Source of the DNA: Diphasiastrum complanatum | Taxonomy: Eukaryota; Streptophyta; Lycopodiopsida; Lycopodiales; Lycopodiaceae | Direction of reading: 5' to 3' | DNA length: 64,000 nt | Assembly (NCBI GenBank): GCA_029204225.1 | Contig: CM055097.1 | Coordinates: 1,907,414 to 1,971,413, forward strand | In this document: in pieces, positions 33,091-47,080 of the stretch | Numbering within the stretch: the stretch's first letter is position 1 | Layout of the letters: every line of letters starts with the position of its first letter | Program-made: the position numbers and the translations under genes | The notes under the pieces: generated by a model | Told to the model about the DNA's origin: nothing | What the model saw: only the letters and a program-made list of their open reading frames with translations | Database searches by the model: none

Positions 33091-34240
33091 TCGACATAAA
33101 GATCAAAATATCGCTCGCTAAGACGTTACAAGATTATGAAGTCTTTCGACGTTATGGTAACTCTCTTTCCATGCACAATCGAAAGGAAGGAGTTCCTAAA
33201 TAATTCTGCAATCTTGAAGGTCCCATAGAATAGTGGCGATAAATATAACATGGTAACCTAAAGATTATGTAACATTGAAACCAATATTGCTTTGATATTG
33301 TATTTGCATGCAAACCTTTCATTAGATTTTTTTTTTCTTCCAAACTAACGTGTTTGAAACCAATACGACCATATAACATGGCTTTCGGACACATTGATCA
33401 TTTTTTAATGAAGTTTATGCTTTCTTGCTCGCATAACTAATATCTAGTTTATCTTTTAGTTTTATAGTCATGAATCACAACTTTTATTAATTTTCTTAGA
33501 ATGTGGGATCATTGAAAATATTGAGCATTTCAAGACTATTCTATCTCCTTTTTGTTTGTTTTGTCTATTCTTACTCAAGGCCCTAGGGTAGAGGCTTTTG
33601 TTGCGAGCATTATTTTGATTTTAAGTTTCTTTGAACTCACCATTCTTTAGGTCTTGAAATATAGATATGAATAATATCAAAATTTGGTGAATCTTGATGA
33701 TTCAAGTCTGCAAATTCTTGCCAGCTGCTCTTCACTTCAAAACTAAGATCAAGATGGGCATTGGAATTTGGGGGATGCTTGGCAGGAGCCGTCGAGATGA
33801 CTGAAACTTGAGGCTAGTGGCTCATGGGTATTTTATGAGTAAACTATGGTCTGTAACGAATTGTTGGTCACTGAACCGTTGGCAATAGTTATGGCAATTT
33901 AAGGCCCAATGGCTAGTCATCAATAATTACAATGCCCACTTGACAATTTTATTATTATCAAGTCACTTTGGCATTTGAAATGATGCCACATGGACCTTGG
34001 TCTTCAACTCAGTCATAGATTCACATTTTAAGTCATGATTATTAAAATTTAGTGCTTCTTCAAAATTTACTTTTACACTAATATTTTTTAACTTTCAAAT
34101 TTTTAATATATCATCCAAATAATGACTTTTAAAAAAATGTGCCTTTCACTATTGATTTATAATTTTTTATTTCACCATTCACATGACATGTAACCAAAAT
34201 TTAATTTCTTTCATTTTTTATGAGCATATCTTTACTTCAC
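33091..34240. other. AT-rich region without recognisable gene
   Basis: Short frames only. A T-rich run at 33330-33342 and several AATTTTTAA-type stretches near 34040-34200. I see no motif, LTR boundary or repeat that I can assign. Confidence 0.55.
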
Positions 34241-34714
34241 ACTTCAAGTGCAAGTTATCAAAATTTTTGCCATTGCACACAGCCCTCCTAGCTTTTCCCC
34301 TTGTGTCATCTGCCGGTCTCCATCTCTGAATAGTCTGTACTTTACAAATAGGATTAAGGCACTATGTGCTGTTAGCAGTCGCCTTCGGACAGTATCTGAT
34401 TTTGTTGGAGATCATGTCCGGTCGTGGTGAAAGTATTGTTCAGCCGCCGAATGTTCAAGTCGACTATTGGAGTTGATAGTGACATATGATTGATTGACGA
34501 AGTCAAATTGTCAATGTCGGATTGTGGCTGAATAGTCGAATGGTGAACAATCAGATGGTGGCCGAATAGTCGGTGTCGGTCGGGTTAGCAAAACACTATC
34601 ACCGATTCTTTTGTATTTTTGCAGACTGTGCTACTATAAAGGTATTTACATACAACTAATGAATGGATCTAGATTAGCAATGAGATAAGGGATGGAGAGG
34701 ATAAAAATCCAGCA
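34241..34714 (-). repeat. Copia LTR region (family E), left limit uncertain
   Basis: On the minus strand the LTR starts TGCTGGATTTTTATCC at 34714, directly after polypurine AAGGGAGGG. The start resembles family D (TGTTGGATTTATTCCC). Repeated GAATAGTCG.ATGGT / GTCGGTGTCGG phrases occur at 34520-34580. The other LTR end was not found. Confidence 0.5.
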
Positions 34715-37700
34715 CCCTCCCTTAATTTGGATCCCCTAATGCCTTGATCTAGAGATTCAAGATAACACAAAATTTTTTTTGTGCTTTCTGATTTATCCCG
34801 TTTGTAAATATATCAGTTGTCATATAGTAGCTTGGGAGGCTGCAATGTATTCTGATTATGTTGATGACATTGCAATGGATGTTTGTTTTTTTATTGTTCC
34901 ATGATATTGGACCATTATTGAACAGGAAGACAAGTCCAGAAGTTGATCTTCTGGTGTCGATATCGCTTGTCCAATTTGTGCCTGTATATCCATGAAGTGT
35001 ATGGATATATGATGAATTGACATTACCATAACAAATGCAAAGGTCAATGGTAGCTCGTACATATCAAATTACTCTGAAGAGAGCTTCCCAATGGATCATA
35101 CCTAAAGAGCTGATGGCGTATGCAAGATCGGGCCTGGTAATGATCATTGCATACATCAGAGATCCGATGATTGATTGATATGGATATCCCTTCATTTTGG
35201 CCTTCTCCTCATTGGTCTGAGAGCATTGCTCCTTTGATAATTTTAGACCTGGGTCCATGGAATTATGTACTTTCATTAACAAATTATAGAAATACCTCTG
35301 TTGGGTGATGTAGCGAAGTTTTTTGTTTATGTCTTTGTGGATTTGAATCCCAAGATAATAATGCGCCTCTCCCAGATCTATCATATCAAATTCTTGGGAT
35401 AGAATACTCTTAGTGTCCTTTGTCAGTTCGATATTGTTGTCGCAATAATAACGTATCTCCACATAGAGTGTGACGATGACAAAGAATTGATTAACAGCTT
35501 GAAATATACATTATAGTCTGCAGAGCTTGGTTTGAATCCATGATTGATCAACAATATGTTGATTCGATGGAACCATGCTCTGGATGATTGTTTCAGACCG
35601 TACAAGGCTTTGTGGAGTTTGCATATATGATCTTCTCGACCATTGAGGATATAGCCTTCTGGCTGGATCATGCAAATCTCCTCTTCGATAACTCCATTGA
35701 GGAATGTTGTTTGTACGTCCACCTGGTGTACCTCAAGATCTGTTGCAGCAGCATATGGTAGTAACAGTCGAACGGAAGTATGCTTGACAAACGGGCTAGA
35801 AGTTTTGAAGTAGTCAATATTGGGAACTTGTGAAAACCCCCTTACCATGAGTTGAGCTTTCCTTTTGTCGATACTACCATTTGTTTTGTATCTGATCTTA
35901 AAGATCCATTTGTAGTCGATTATCTTTCTATCTATCAGTAGCTTGGTGACAGTCCATGTGTTGTTCCTCAATACTAAGTTGCACTCCATATCCATAGCTT
36001 TTTGCAAGAGATCTGAATCAGCCCGTGACATAGCTTCCTCAGCTGTGGTTGGCTCTTGAATAGAGTAGTGAGCAAACTCATCATTATATCAAACATGCTG
36101 AGTTCAGATTCTTGTTGATCTTTTGGTTGAAGTTTCTGGCCGTGAAATTTGACTTTGTGTTGGTTATGTTGGTTGCTCCTGAGTTGCAGCTTCTTGATCA
36201 TCTTCAGAGTCTGATTGTACATGTTGACTACATGATGGAATTAAAATAGTATTTCGATATGTATCAGTTGTCGGGCAAAAATTGTAGGCTGCATTTGGTC
36301 CTTGCCCTTCAAATCAATGAACTGATGTTCAATAAAAGTCACGTCCCTATTAGTGAAAACTTTATAAGTCTTTGTATTGTACAATCTATACATTCCATCA
36401 AAAATACAATAGCCAACAAAAAGAGTTTTATATGAATGCTCATCAAGTTTCTTTTTGTTGTCCTTTGGGACATGAGCATAGGCAGTGCATCCGAATACTC
36501 TCAAGTGTTTCAATGAAGGTTCAAAGCCTATCCAAACTTCATGAGAGGTTTGGCTGTCACGTAGGCCTTTAGTTATACGTCGGTTCTCTGCACATAGGCC
36601 GCTACTGTTAATACATCATATTTCCAGAACGATTTGGGCAATTAAGCATGAGTTATCATGCATTTTACAGACTCGACTAAGATCCTATTCTTCGTTTCTG
36701 CCAATCCATTCAACTGTGGAGAATAGAAAGCAAAAGACTGTTGCTCAATGTTGTTGGCTGAGCAGTAGTCTTTGAACTTGTTTGAGATGTATTCACCGCC
36801 ATTGTCGCCTCCAACTCTGCATTGTTTTTGTATTTCTTGAAGAACTAGAAAGCTCCATATTTGTGCTTCAGGATATATACAACAGTTCTTTTAGAATAGT
36901 CATCTATGAATGTAATAAATAATCTTGCACCAAGTAGTGATGGTGTCTGCATCAGGCCACATATATCAGTATGTACAATGTCATACATGTTCTTGATTTG
37001 ACTTAAATGGCCTTCTTTCTTGCTTTCCTACAATACAACTTTGGCAACAGGAGAGTCGACAATTCGATAGTCTAAATCAAGAACTAAAGAATGTTTAAAA
37101 ATGTTACCTATCGATATATGATTAAGGTGGCCAAGTCTATAATTCCAAATCCTTTCTTTATTGACAGATGCTGAACTGCTTAAAGCATAATCGGTCATAG
37201 TGTTACAATGAGTAAGCCTATAAAGATATCCTTGTCTCCTTCCAAGTGCAAGAACTCTCTTGTTTTTATCAAGAATTTGTCTGAAACTCTACCCTATGTC
37301 CTAAATCTGTAATTCAACTAACCGACAATAGATTTGTCATCAGTTTTGGGACATACAATACATTTGGTATGAGCTTCAGTAGTCCATTCTAAAAATTCAG
37401 TCTAACAGTACCTTCACCTTTGATTCTGTGTGAGCTATTGTTTCCAAGGTGAACGAACTTCTTGATGATGTAGGCTGAATAGTTGATAAACCATTTTTGA
37501 AGGCCTTTCATGTGTTGTATTGCCCCAGAATCGAGGAACCACTTTTCTGATTGTTCGACATGGTAATGGTTCACTATGAAGGTCTCCTTTCGTCATTGTC
37601 TTCTTGGACTTTTTGCTTCATGTTGGTTGCATGGGCTTGTTGATCTGGCTTCTTCTTCTTGTCGTTGTTGAACTCCAAGGTTCGACAATTCTGAATTTCG

Positions 37701-38330
37701 TGGTTTCATCCTCTTGTAGTAGTTGCATAAAAGTCTCTTCATATTCTGAACATGTTGTAAATTCTGGATCTTCCGTGACTGTTTTTTATTGCCATCAAAT
37801 TTTCTGACAACTTCTTTCTTCTGTTGCTTCCTTGTGTTCTTCTTTGAGAATAATGTATGCGAGTTATTGATGGAGGACAAGGATGCTCCATTCCTTCTTG
37901 TCTCCTCCTAGAGCATCATGATTATGATTCTAGACAATGTATTTTCATATGAGGATGGCAGACTAGACAATAAGGTCATTACAACATCAGAGTCTTTGAT
38001 CGTTACACCTATTGCTGCCATATGCTCTAATAGAGTCTTGAATTGATTAATGTGATTCTAAACGGAATCACCTTTTGACATTCTGAGTGAGAAGAACTTT
38101 CTCCTCAGATGCAACTTTGAAGTGACATCTCTCACTTCGTATAGTGTACTCAGTATGTCCCAAACCTCTTTTGAATATTGGCGATATGGCCAATCTGTGT
38201 GTCGAAGATGTTAAAAGTGATCAAGCCAGATGCCTTGCCATCCCTAAGTTTCCACTTGGCCCATGGCTTGCTCATCAACACTGGGAAGTAGTTTGGTTCC
38301 ATCGACTATTTCCCAAAGTTCCTTCTGAAG
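34715..38330 (-). pseudogene. Copia gag-pol (family E), broken
   Basis: Minus strand: gag from about 38330 (LWEIVDGTKLLPSVDEQ, then YEVRDVTSKLHLRRKFF near 38120), gag end with basic linkers 37880-37593, protease WFLDSGAIQHMKGLQKW near 37540, integrase region with many stops 37300-36560, and the integrase C-terminal part open 36513-36241 (RVFGCTAYAHVPKDNKKK). RT runs 36031-35423 (YKWIFKIRYKTNGSIDKRK, VDVQTTFLNGVIEEEICM) and 35462-35064, and the RNase H end lies 35062-34856. The RT active site YVDD reads YVEI at 35455, so this RT would be dead even if frames were repaired. Related to family D by its VLRNNTW.V and LEVHQVDVQ phrases. Confidence 0.85.
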
Positions 38331-40148
38331 GTTTCGCGAAAATCACTGAAGGCTTCGTGAAAATTTCGCGATATCCCGATGCCTTTGCAAAAATACCTCG
38401 AAACGCGAAAATACCTCAAAAATATTTTCTGGAGGGGGAGGCCCTTGAAGAATGCGACAGTGACCCTCAAAAAAATACCTCAAACCTCGAAAAGTAAATT
38501 TTCAAGTCTAAAAAATTTGATAATAATTCCAGAAGGCAGAATTGCAATAATATATTTGCTTACCTTAGGCTTGGGCAAGCAAAATCTGTGAAAATCCTCA
38601 GTATTTCTACATCTGTTTCTTCTTTTGCATATCAAGGCAACGGAGACTTTGATGAGGATCATCGCTTGCAGATACTCACGCATGGCATTCTGTTAGTGGT
38701 TCAACATTCAATGAGAGGAATGACACCGGATTTGATAAAAACAGGCATAAATGTTTAGAAAATGCGAGAATGCCAAGGATGACGGAGGCTTTTTACGTCA
38801 CACCTTGGACTGCCATTGGCATCATTATAGGGATGTCATTTCTGCTCTCATGCAGCCGTTATAGTTAGCAACGCCTCTGAAGACCAAATTTTTCTCTTAT
38901 TTGACACTTCTTTGTAGTTTTTATATGGCGTGGAATTTAGGAGCAAATGACGTAGTGCTATGGGAACATCAATCGGATCAGATGCTCTTTCACTAAGACA
39001 GACAATGTTAACAGCGGCTAAACATCAGGTGAAAGCATCACGTGTAATAAATGCATCAGGTGAAAGCATCTGGTGTAATAAATACAATAAGTGATTAGAA
39101 AGCGACAGGGACTTTGATGAGGATCATCGGTTCGGGCTAGCATATAATTTTCCACATTATGTGGTGGAAAAAAAAATCTCATCGAGCTGTCATCATTTTC
39201 TCCTTTCAACCTGCTCAACAATTTGTGAAGCAAGAGCAAGAGCAGATCCTGCAGCTTTCTAGTAATCAGAACACAAGCAAGCAGTCTGACTATTGACACA
39301 TTTCAGAGAAACAGTGGGCTAGCCGCTTGTGAGTAGTGCAACACACTAATCAACGTGGTCAGATTGTTGCATCATGCACACGGAGAGTGCGGCCTGCAAA
39401 CAATGGTGATCCAGCCAGAGAGAGAGAGAGGGGAGAAACTCAGAAAGTATGAAAAATCTGTCAATGACACATTGATCTTCTGCAAGGGGAGAATTCTGCT
39501 CTCAAACTTTCTCTCAAACTCTGTCTTTATCAAATCAAAAGAAAAATTATTTTATTCTTTCGAAGAAGGCTCCTCCCTCTCATCTTCAAATAAAGTTTCA
39601 TTTGTTTCTTCTGACCTATTTTCCACGGCTGTTAAATCCTTGCTCCTATCCACCTTTTCTTTATCTCCAGGAATTGGCAAGCTCTTCATCATGAATGAGG
39701 AGTGCAGGAAAACAAAAAGTTTGAATCACCTTCTGGTTTTGATCTAGAAATGCGGTGATGTTCTAATCTGCCAAGAAGTTGTGATTCAAAAAGAGAGAGA
39801 GAGAAATCTGCCAAAAAGAGAGAGAGAGAGAGAAATCTGCCATAAAGAGAGAGATCCCCATGGGGAACGTGGGCAGAGGGTTTTAGGCCCAGTGATGGCG
39901 TAGGAGCACAGGATCTTGATCGAGGAGTTGGTGATGAGCCTTGCGTTGCACTTGAGAGGGAGGAAAAGAGAGATGGATCTTGGAGAGGGAGAGACGGAGA
40001 GACAAAGAGAGGGGGAAAGCGGCGTTTGAATTTTGAATTGGGAAGGTGGGGCAAGTGCAGGTGCACTATGCATGCATGGGAGGGGGCCCATAGATGGAGA
40101 GGAGACCCCATACATGCATCCTCTCCTCACTTTTTAGTTCAAAAAAGT

Positions 40149-40199
40149 GTATGCATGGGTGAGGGAGGAGGATGCATGGGGTCCCTCACCTATGCATAC
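40149..40199. repeat. Hairpin-forming inverted repeat, 18-bp arms
   Basis: Arms 40149-40166 and 40182-40199 are complementary with one mismatch (GTATGCATGGGTGAGGGA). The 15-base loop itself contains GATGCATGGGG. Confidence 0.8.
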
Positions 40200-40213
40200 A
40201 AAAGTTTACATAA

Positions 40214-40215
<2 letters not shown>

Positions 40216-40249
<34 letters not shown>
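40216..40249. repeat. Microsatellite (TA) about 17 units
   Basis: Pure TA run next to the hairpin. Confidence 0.95.
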
Positions 40250-40252
<3 letters not shown>

Positions 40253-40689
40253 TATAAAACTTAACAAATCTATATTCTTTTGATGAGAGGTGTTCGAGCA
40301 CATATCTCATCATTAAAGACATGTAAGAAAATGTCTCCAACTCGAACACTCTTGTCATGAAAGCCAGGTAAGAATATTCTCTAACTCAAGCACTGCTCAA
40401 GTTAGATGCACATATTTGTCCATCGATGAGGATTGCAAGATTATTTTGAAGATTATTCTGTGCCAACATATCATGTGCCTAAAGCCTAAGGTGCAGTCCA
40501 TACATTTCAACATTTCAAAGAATACACCATCAAGATTCAATGCGGCTATAAGATCAAATGCAAGTAAATTCAGCAAAGGAGATTTTTTGAATCACCAAGT
40601 GCATGCTTCGAGGCAAGGACATGCTACAATGCATGGCAGTGGAAGCAAAGAGAAAATAAAGGTATGTGGTAATTCTAGTGTCATGGCAG

Positions 40690-42060
40690 TCTCTACAATT
40701 GATTGTTGCAAAGGGCAATGTTGCCAAACAGCAAGCTGCAAAGAAATTTGAGTCTTATTGAACTATTATGGGCAATGACATAACAATCACTAACATTTGT
40801 GTTTGATTCATTTTCATCAGCACCAATAGGAACTAGAAAAATGATGTATAACGAAAGAGGTATATTTGTGAGAAAGCTTGGTGAATTATGCACAGTATTT
40901 CTAGAGCATCATTTTTTAGATACAAATATCTATGAAAAAGGGGTGCAGTGAAAGGGATGCATGGTAACATGGAAAATTACAGAGAATGTGGACATGTTAT
41001 TGCAGCCAAGAAAGCAATTTGGGAGTTCATAAAAGCAACTACAGATAGAATGCCACACAAAGTGTCGACGAACAACTAATATGGGAGTTTGAGACACACA
41101 ATATGTTCTTCCTAGTGTGTATAAGGTAAAGGACATTCAAAACGAAGTCAATGATCAATTGGAAATGGTGAATGTCAAAGGCATCTCACAAGCAATGATG
41201 AGGAAATTGTGGAATAATGATTTCAAGGAGGTTCAAATAGCAACAAACAACGGTTTCTTAAGATGTGATGTGTGCACATCCATAAAAGAGAAATTGCAAT
41301 CTACAAAGGTGGTCTCTGAAAGACTTAAATACCTTGAAGAGAAAGAAAAGCACATGAGAATGCAACGTGCTTGTTGTAGTGTATACTATAGTAACAGGTT
41401 GTTGTCATTCTTAAAACTGAATGAATACCTTTGCATAACGACAAAATGGACCCAAAAAAACAAGCATTCCTCGACTGGTTCCTGAACCAAAAGCTATAGC
41501 GGGAGCCTATTCAATGCCTTTATCACTTACGGGTATGCTTACGCATGGACATGGTCCATAGGCATTTGGCCACTTTGGATTGGGATTTTGGAAATCGGAT
41601 CCAAATTTCACCATTGGATCTTTGGCAAAATGTTTGCGAGACTTGGAGGCTTTTAATAGGACAATGCATGCAGATCCATATGCTACACAATTGCAAAACA
41701 ATGACATAGTTGATGCATTGTTGTCTCAAAGGTCCCTTTCACATGCCAAAAATTAGCATGAGAAATTGTAATGGACTTGAACAAAAATATTTCGACACAA
41801 AAATTCGCTTCGATTTGAGAAAAATAACATTGGAAAGGATGACACATCAATAGGTGTGCCTAATGGAGAAGCAAGTCCAGACGAGAGTGGGGGACTTCAA
41901 CTGTGGTATTACCACAAAAGTTGTTTTTTGCAAATGGACAATTGTGGTAAAGATAATAAAGCAAGATCAAAGGGACAAGTCATATCTAACATGGAATGGG
42001 AATTTGCAAGAGGATGTGATTGGAAGGTTTGTTTATTGCTTTTTTTTTAGTGAAATACAA
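40690..42060 (+). pseudogene. MDNCG-type transposase-related gene, decayed
   Basis: Pieces in order: CCKGQCCQTASCKE near 40708 (cysteine-rich N-terminal motif); a 41099-41485 frame with VKGISQAMMRKLWNNDF, then RCDVCTSIKEKLQSTK (CxxC) and KEKHMRMQRACC. After a shift, SLTGMLTHGHGP with a stop, then DPNFTIGSLAKCLRDLEAF (41520-41670), and after another gap LQMDNCGKDNKARSKGQV near 41920. The order matches that of the DUF7869-like gene at 13690 (cysteine motif, first acidic motif, LDN motif), with the LQMDNCG form instead of LQLDNTA. I place it in the same RNase H-fold transposase-like superfamily from memory. At least four stops or shifts. Confidence 0.5.
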
Positions 42061-42169
42061 TGTTCATGTATAATAATTGATTATTGTCCTAATTATAGTT
42101 AATATGCAGCAGTATCGAAAGTATAGTGCAATGTGAGCATATGGTCATCATCATCGCATTGAACAAGTT

Positions 42170-42520
42170 AACATGAAATGATGAACTTATGATTGTGGTG
42201 TGATGACATCTTTTAATCAAGAAAGTCGGAGTAGTGCATGAGACCAAAGTCCAATCTCTGGAGAGCTTGAGTATGTAGGAACTATTCAAGATATATATGA
42301 AGTGTGTTTTGGTGAAAATGGTAAATATTTTTTGTTTGATGTGAATGGTTCAAAATAAATGATCAAGGGTCAAATGCAACTGTGAAAAGAGATCGTAGTG
42401 GATTTTTGCTATCGATTCAACCAAGACATTAAGCATGGATTTTTCAAACACATTGGTGTTGCCTCGTCATTGTGAATAGTGTGCCACGTGAGTTTGACGT
42501 CCATTTTTTCTCAATCATAA
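42170..42520 (+). pseudogene. CACTA-type DUF4216-like fragment
   Basis: GVMTSFNQESRSSA.DQSPI (42198-42257) followed by SGELEYVGTIQDIYEVCF, YFLFDVNGSK and, after a stop, NATVKRDRSGFLLS. This follows the order of the DUF4216 domain found in CACTA/En-Spm transposon proteins (a short strand-rich domain following a YYG.L.DIIEL motif). Three stops are visible. It could be part of the neighbouring MDNCG gene or an independent CACTA remnant. Confidence 0.45.
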
Positions 42521-42916
42521 TCAGTAATATACACTATTTCATTACAATCTGCCATTAATTTACCAGAGTAAGAACATGTTTACCAAATAAGCACCTGTTG
42601 CAGCATCAATTGTAAAGACAAAGATCTCCTTCTGGCATCTTACCCTCAAAGCGAAAACCATGTATTTGAAAAAAGTAAGAGTATATATTCTGATGCAAAA
42701 AAATCTCCAAAAAGCTTTTTGAGATGGAGGAGAGATTACCCAGTTACAAAAAGAAAGAAAAACTTGCAATTTCCCTGAATATTGCACTCTTTGTCACCTA
42801 CCACTAGAAAGGATTTTTGAACTAGTAGTTTTGTTACAAGAATCACAAAAAGTTGTCTCTAAGCGCTTCCTCTCATAATAATGCTCAAAATCGAACAAAA
42901 TAGAGTGCAAAAGAGC

Positions 42917-44429
<1,513 letters not shown>

Positions 44430-44545
44430 AAATTTGATCTTCAGATTTACAAAAAACATGATCAATGGCTCCATCAAGTATTTTCTCTTGAACAAACTGA
44501 TAATGTATTTCGATGTGCTTAGTTCGAGCATGTAGAACTGGATTT
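44430..44545 (-). pseudogene. Copia RNase H tail fragment
   Basis: Minus strand reads NPVLHARTKHIEIHYQFVQE, then KILDGAIDHVFCKSEDQ, the conserved C-terminal end of Copia RNase H (compare HARSKHIEICHHFVRE of the complete element). Only about 40 codons remain. Confidence 0.8.
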
Positions 44546-44619
44546 TGAAAAAATAAAATGTTTCTATTACTAAAGCTCTGCTAGCTCTCGACTCCCAACC
44601 TGACGAATATCTCGAAGGT

Positions 44620-45349
44620 CTCGAATGTGAAGATTAGTAAAATGTTATCTTCCTATCTCGAGTTTTGGGCCATGTCCATGGTTATTTCCATTGTAATCTA
44701 TGTTGTACATAAAATGTATGTGAATTGAGTACGTAACCTTCTAGAATAGGTTGAGTTTGAGTTAGGTAGATTCAAATTTGATGACATGCAAAAGTTTAGA
44801 TAGCATGCAATGTCTTTCTGTATGCATGCAAGCCACATGCAATCAGTGCATGCAACATGCAAAGTGGTTTCTGTGATCTACACATGTCTAGGCAGTTTTA
44901 TGAGTTGACATGCAGTACATGCAATATCCATGCATGTAGTTACACATGTGGATCTCTGATAGGTTAGTAAGTTCAATTAAGTGGACTATCCATGCAATTC
45001 CACTATAGAAATTCGAGTCTCTCTCATGTAGGAAAATCTTGGCATGTTTTACCATATTGTGAATAATGAGATTTTGGTGTCTTGGACTCATTCTCTCTCT
45101 ACCCAAGTTTTCTATCATTGATTTTCTCTCTCTACCCGAGAGCAGCCTGTTTTTCCCATACTGAGCACTTAGAATTATTTCTGACATTCAATTCTCATAG
45201 TAAGAAGTTAGTTTTTTCTGTCTGTTGTATGCCATTGTGCTCTTGCCATAGATTTTTCAAGTATATTGTTCTCTGATCAATCTTGTGCAACACCTCAGTA
45301 AGATCATGTAGAGTGTGTGGTAAAGTTCACACATGCTAAAAACTTCACA
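44620..45349 (+). repeat. Copia LTR (family A), left limit uncertain
   Basis: Ends ...AACTTCACA directly before primer-binding site TGGTATCAGAGC. Rich in CATGCA words (CATGCAA, GCATGCAA, CCATGCATG) at 44780-44940 and in TTCTCTCTCTACCC motifs near 45085-45140. A remnant of the same LTR type is at 2500-2830. Confidence 0.65.
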
Positions 45350-45361
45350 TGGTATCAGAGC
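45350..45361 (+). other. Primer-binding site TGGTATCAGAGC
   Basis: Abuts the LTR end. The following leader (45362-46126) has no gene but contains TCACACGTGTGA at 45535-45546. Confidence 0.9.
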
Positions 45362-46126
45362 TTCATGCTTTGAAGAGGTGAGGGTGTATACATCAGATCG
45401 ACAGTGCTTTTGCTTGCAGGAACTCGGATTTGGGAGAGGAATTCAAACTCACTGAGAAACAAGCTATTTGTGGATCATAAGTGGATCAAAACGAGCCTAA
45501 TATGCTCCAGCGGAGCCCTGTACGGACAGAGAGATCACACGTGTGAAATTAGCCCTCATGAATTTAAGTGCTACTTCTCAAGGATTGATCCAAATTTGAT
45601 GTTCTATAGCTTGTTGGATAGGTATTTGAGAGTAGAATGTGTTGCTTGAGTTTTTAGATCAATTTGATTTGCTTTTAGAAAAGTTTTAGGCAATCATAGA
45701 GTCTAAGAGAGTACTCAACTCGTGGGATATGCCAAAGTGAGCACACATCAGCTCTTTTCCCCAATTTCATCAATTTTCACTGTCAATCAAGTAGAATTGG
45801 ATAGAAGTGAGTATTATGAGGTCTTAAACTTTTCACTTCACACATATTACTATGTTTGAGTTTAAAGTAAGGTCCCAGAGAGTTTTTCAGTTCTTTGAAA
45901 CTTGTGGGAGAGATAGACTTCTTACTTGCATGTGCTTCTTTTTTGTGACTGAAGCAAGATCCAAATTCAAGATAGATTGATTTTCTGTGTTGAGACTTTG
46001 TTCTCACAATCTGTTGCTAGATTTCATAGGTTGGATCAACATCATCAATGTTAGATCCTAGGTTGATATAGCAAGCAACATCTTTCAACTCCATCTTTGT
46101 CATTACTAGAATTTCTCATAGAGAAG

Positions 46127-47080
46127 ATGTCTTCATCTGGTTCACATTTCTTGGAGCACAGTGAGAGATTAACATCTTCCAATTATGCAATGTGGAAGAT
46201 TAGAATGGAATCATTATTGGCTCTACAAGATGTAATGGACATTGTGAGTGGAGCTGAAGAAGTACCTACAACACCTAATGAAGCTGCAGCATTTCACAAA
46301 AGAACCAGAATAGCCCTTCATTTCATAAAAATGAATGTAACCAATGAAGTGTTAAGAGAGATCAGTACATGCACCATTGCCAAGGAAGCTTGGGATACTC
46401 TAAAAACAATACATGAAATCAAGAATACATCTAGATTGCTTACACTTAGAAACCAAATCTTTCTAAGTTATCAGAGAGTGGATGAGAGTGCTTCATCATA
46501 TGTAATGAGAGTAAAAGATCTTCATCAAGAGTTAGCTGGTATTGGAGATGCTCTTAAGAACACTGAACTTGTTCAAGGAGTCCTAAATGGACTTAGAGAT
46601 GAGTATGACAATATTGTGTAGACTTATGCTGTCAGGGATGATCTTCCATCCTTGGAGACACTGCAAGGTGTTCTCATTGCTGAAGAAAGCAGGCAAGAGA
46701 ACAAGATGCCGAGGATCAATAGACTTTCATTGAAAGATGGTGGAGATGACAAAGCACTCTTCATCAGAGACAAGTCAAGAGGCAAGGGCAAAGGACAACA
46801 ACACTTCAAGAAGGACAAATCCAAAGAAGGTGGTGAGGATTAGTCCTCACAAGCTGCAACATCCAGTGGCAAGAAGAAGTTGTCAAAGATCAAGTGTTTT
46901 TTCTGTGGCAAGAAAGGACACTATGCATCAAACTATTATAAGAAGAAGAACCAATCTAAGCAAGCTAACCTTACTAATGAGGATGAGTGTGAGGGTGTTG
47001 AGAGTGAAAGAGAGGATTCATTAATGATGTCTACTTTTTCATCTTTTCCTTTTAAGAATGAAGAAGTCTGGAGCACCTCC
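46127..47080 (+). pseudogene. Copia gag (family A) with two stops
   Basis: Starts MSSSGSHFLEHSERLTSSNY at 46127 and covers the Copia Gag core (YAMWKIRMESLLALQDVMD, NVTNEVLREISTCT, SYVMRVKDLHQELAGIGD) to a TAG at 46619-46621. Reading continues in the same frame to TAG near 46840 (GGED.SSQAATSS). A CCHC knuckle with the last cysteine changed to tyrosine follows (CFFCGKKGHYASNYYKKK near 46895), then the start of the protease linker (REDSLMMSTFSSFPFKNEE). Near 47080 the sequence switches to family B. Confidence 0.88.

Larger units (their letters stand above)
38331..40415. other. Repeat-rich region without supported gene
   Basis: Contains CGCGAAAAT-type words at 38335-38410 and a 23-bp duplicate (GACTTTGATGAGGATCATCG) at 38648 and 39111. 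A 30-bp tandem pair (CATCAGGTGAAAGCATC.....GTAATAAAT) spans 39025-39084. GA-rich repeats with AAATCTGCC lie at 39785-39860, a hairpin at 40149-40199 and a TA tract at 40216-40249. A 130-codon frame at 39355-39747 has no recognisable motif or splice support and I do not call it. Confidence 0.6.

Noticed and set aside
38144-38497. 117-codon plus-strand frame
   Set aside because: Its first half is antisense to Copia gag (38330-38150); the rest is a low-complexity CGAAAAT repeat.
39355-40130. Several 110-140-codon frames on both strands
   Set aside because: Overlapping frames over GA-rich and simple sequence, no motif, no splice signals.
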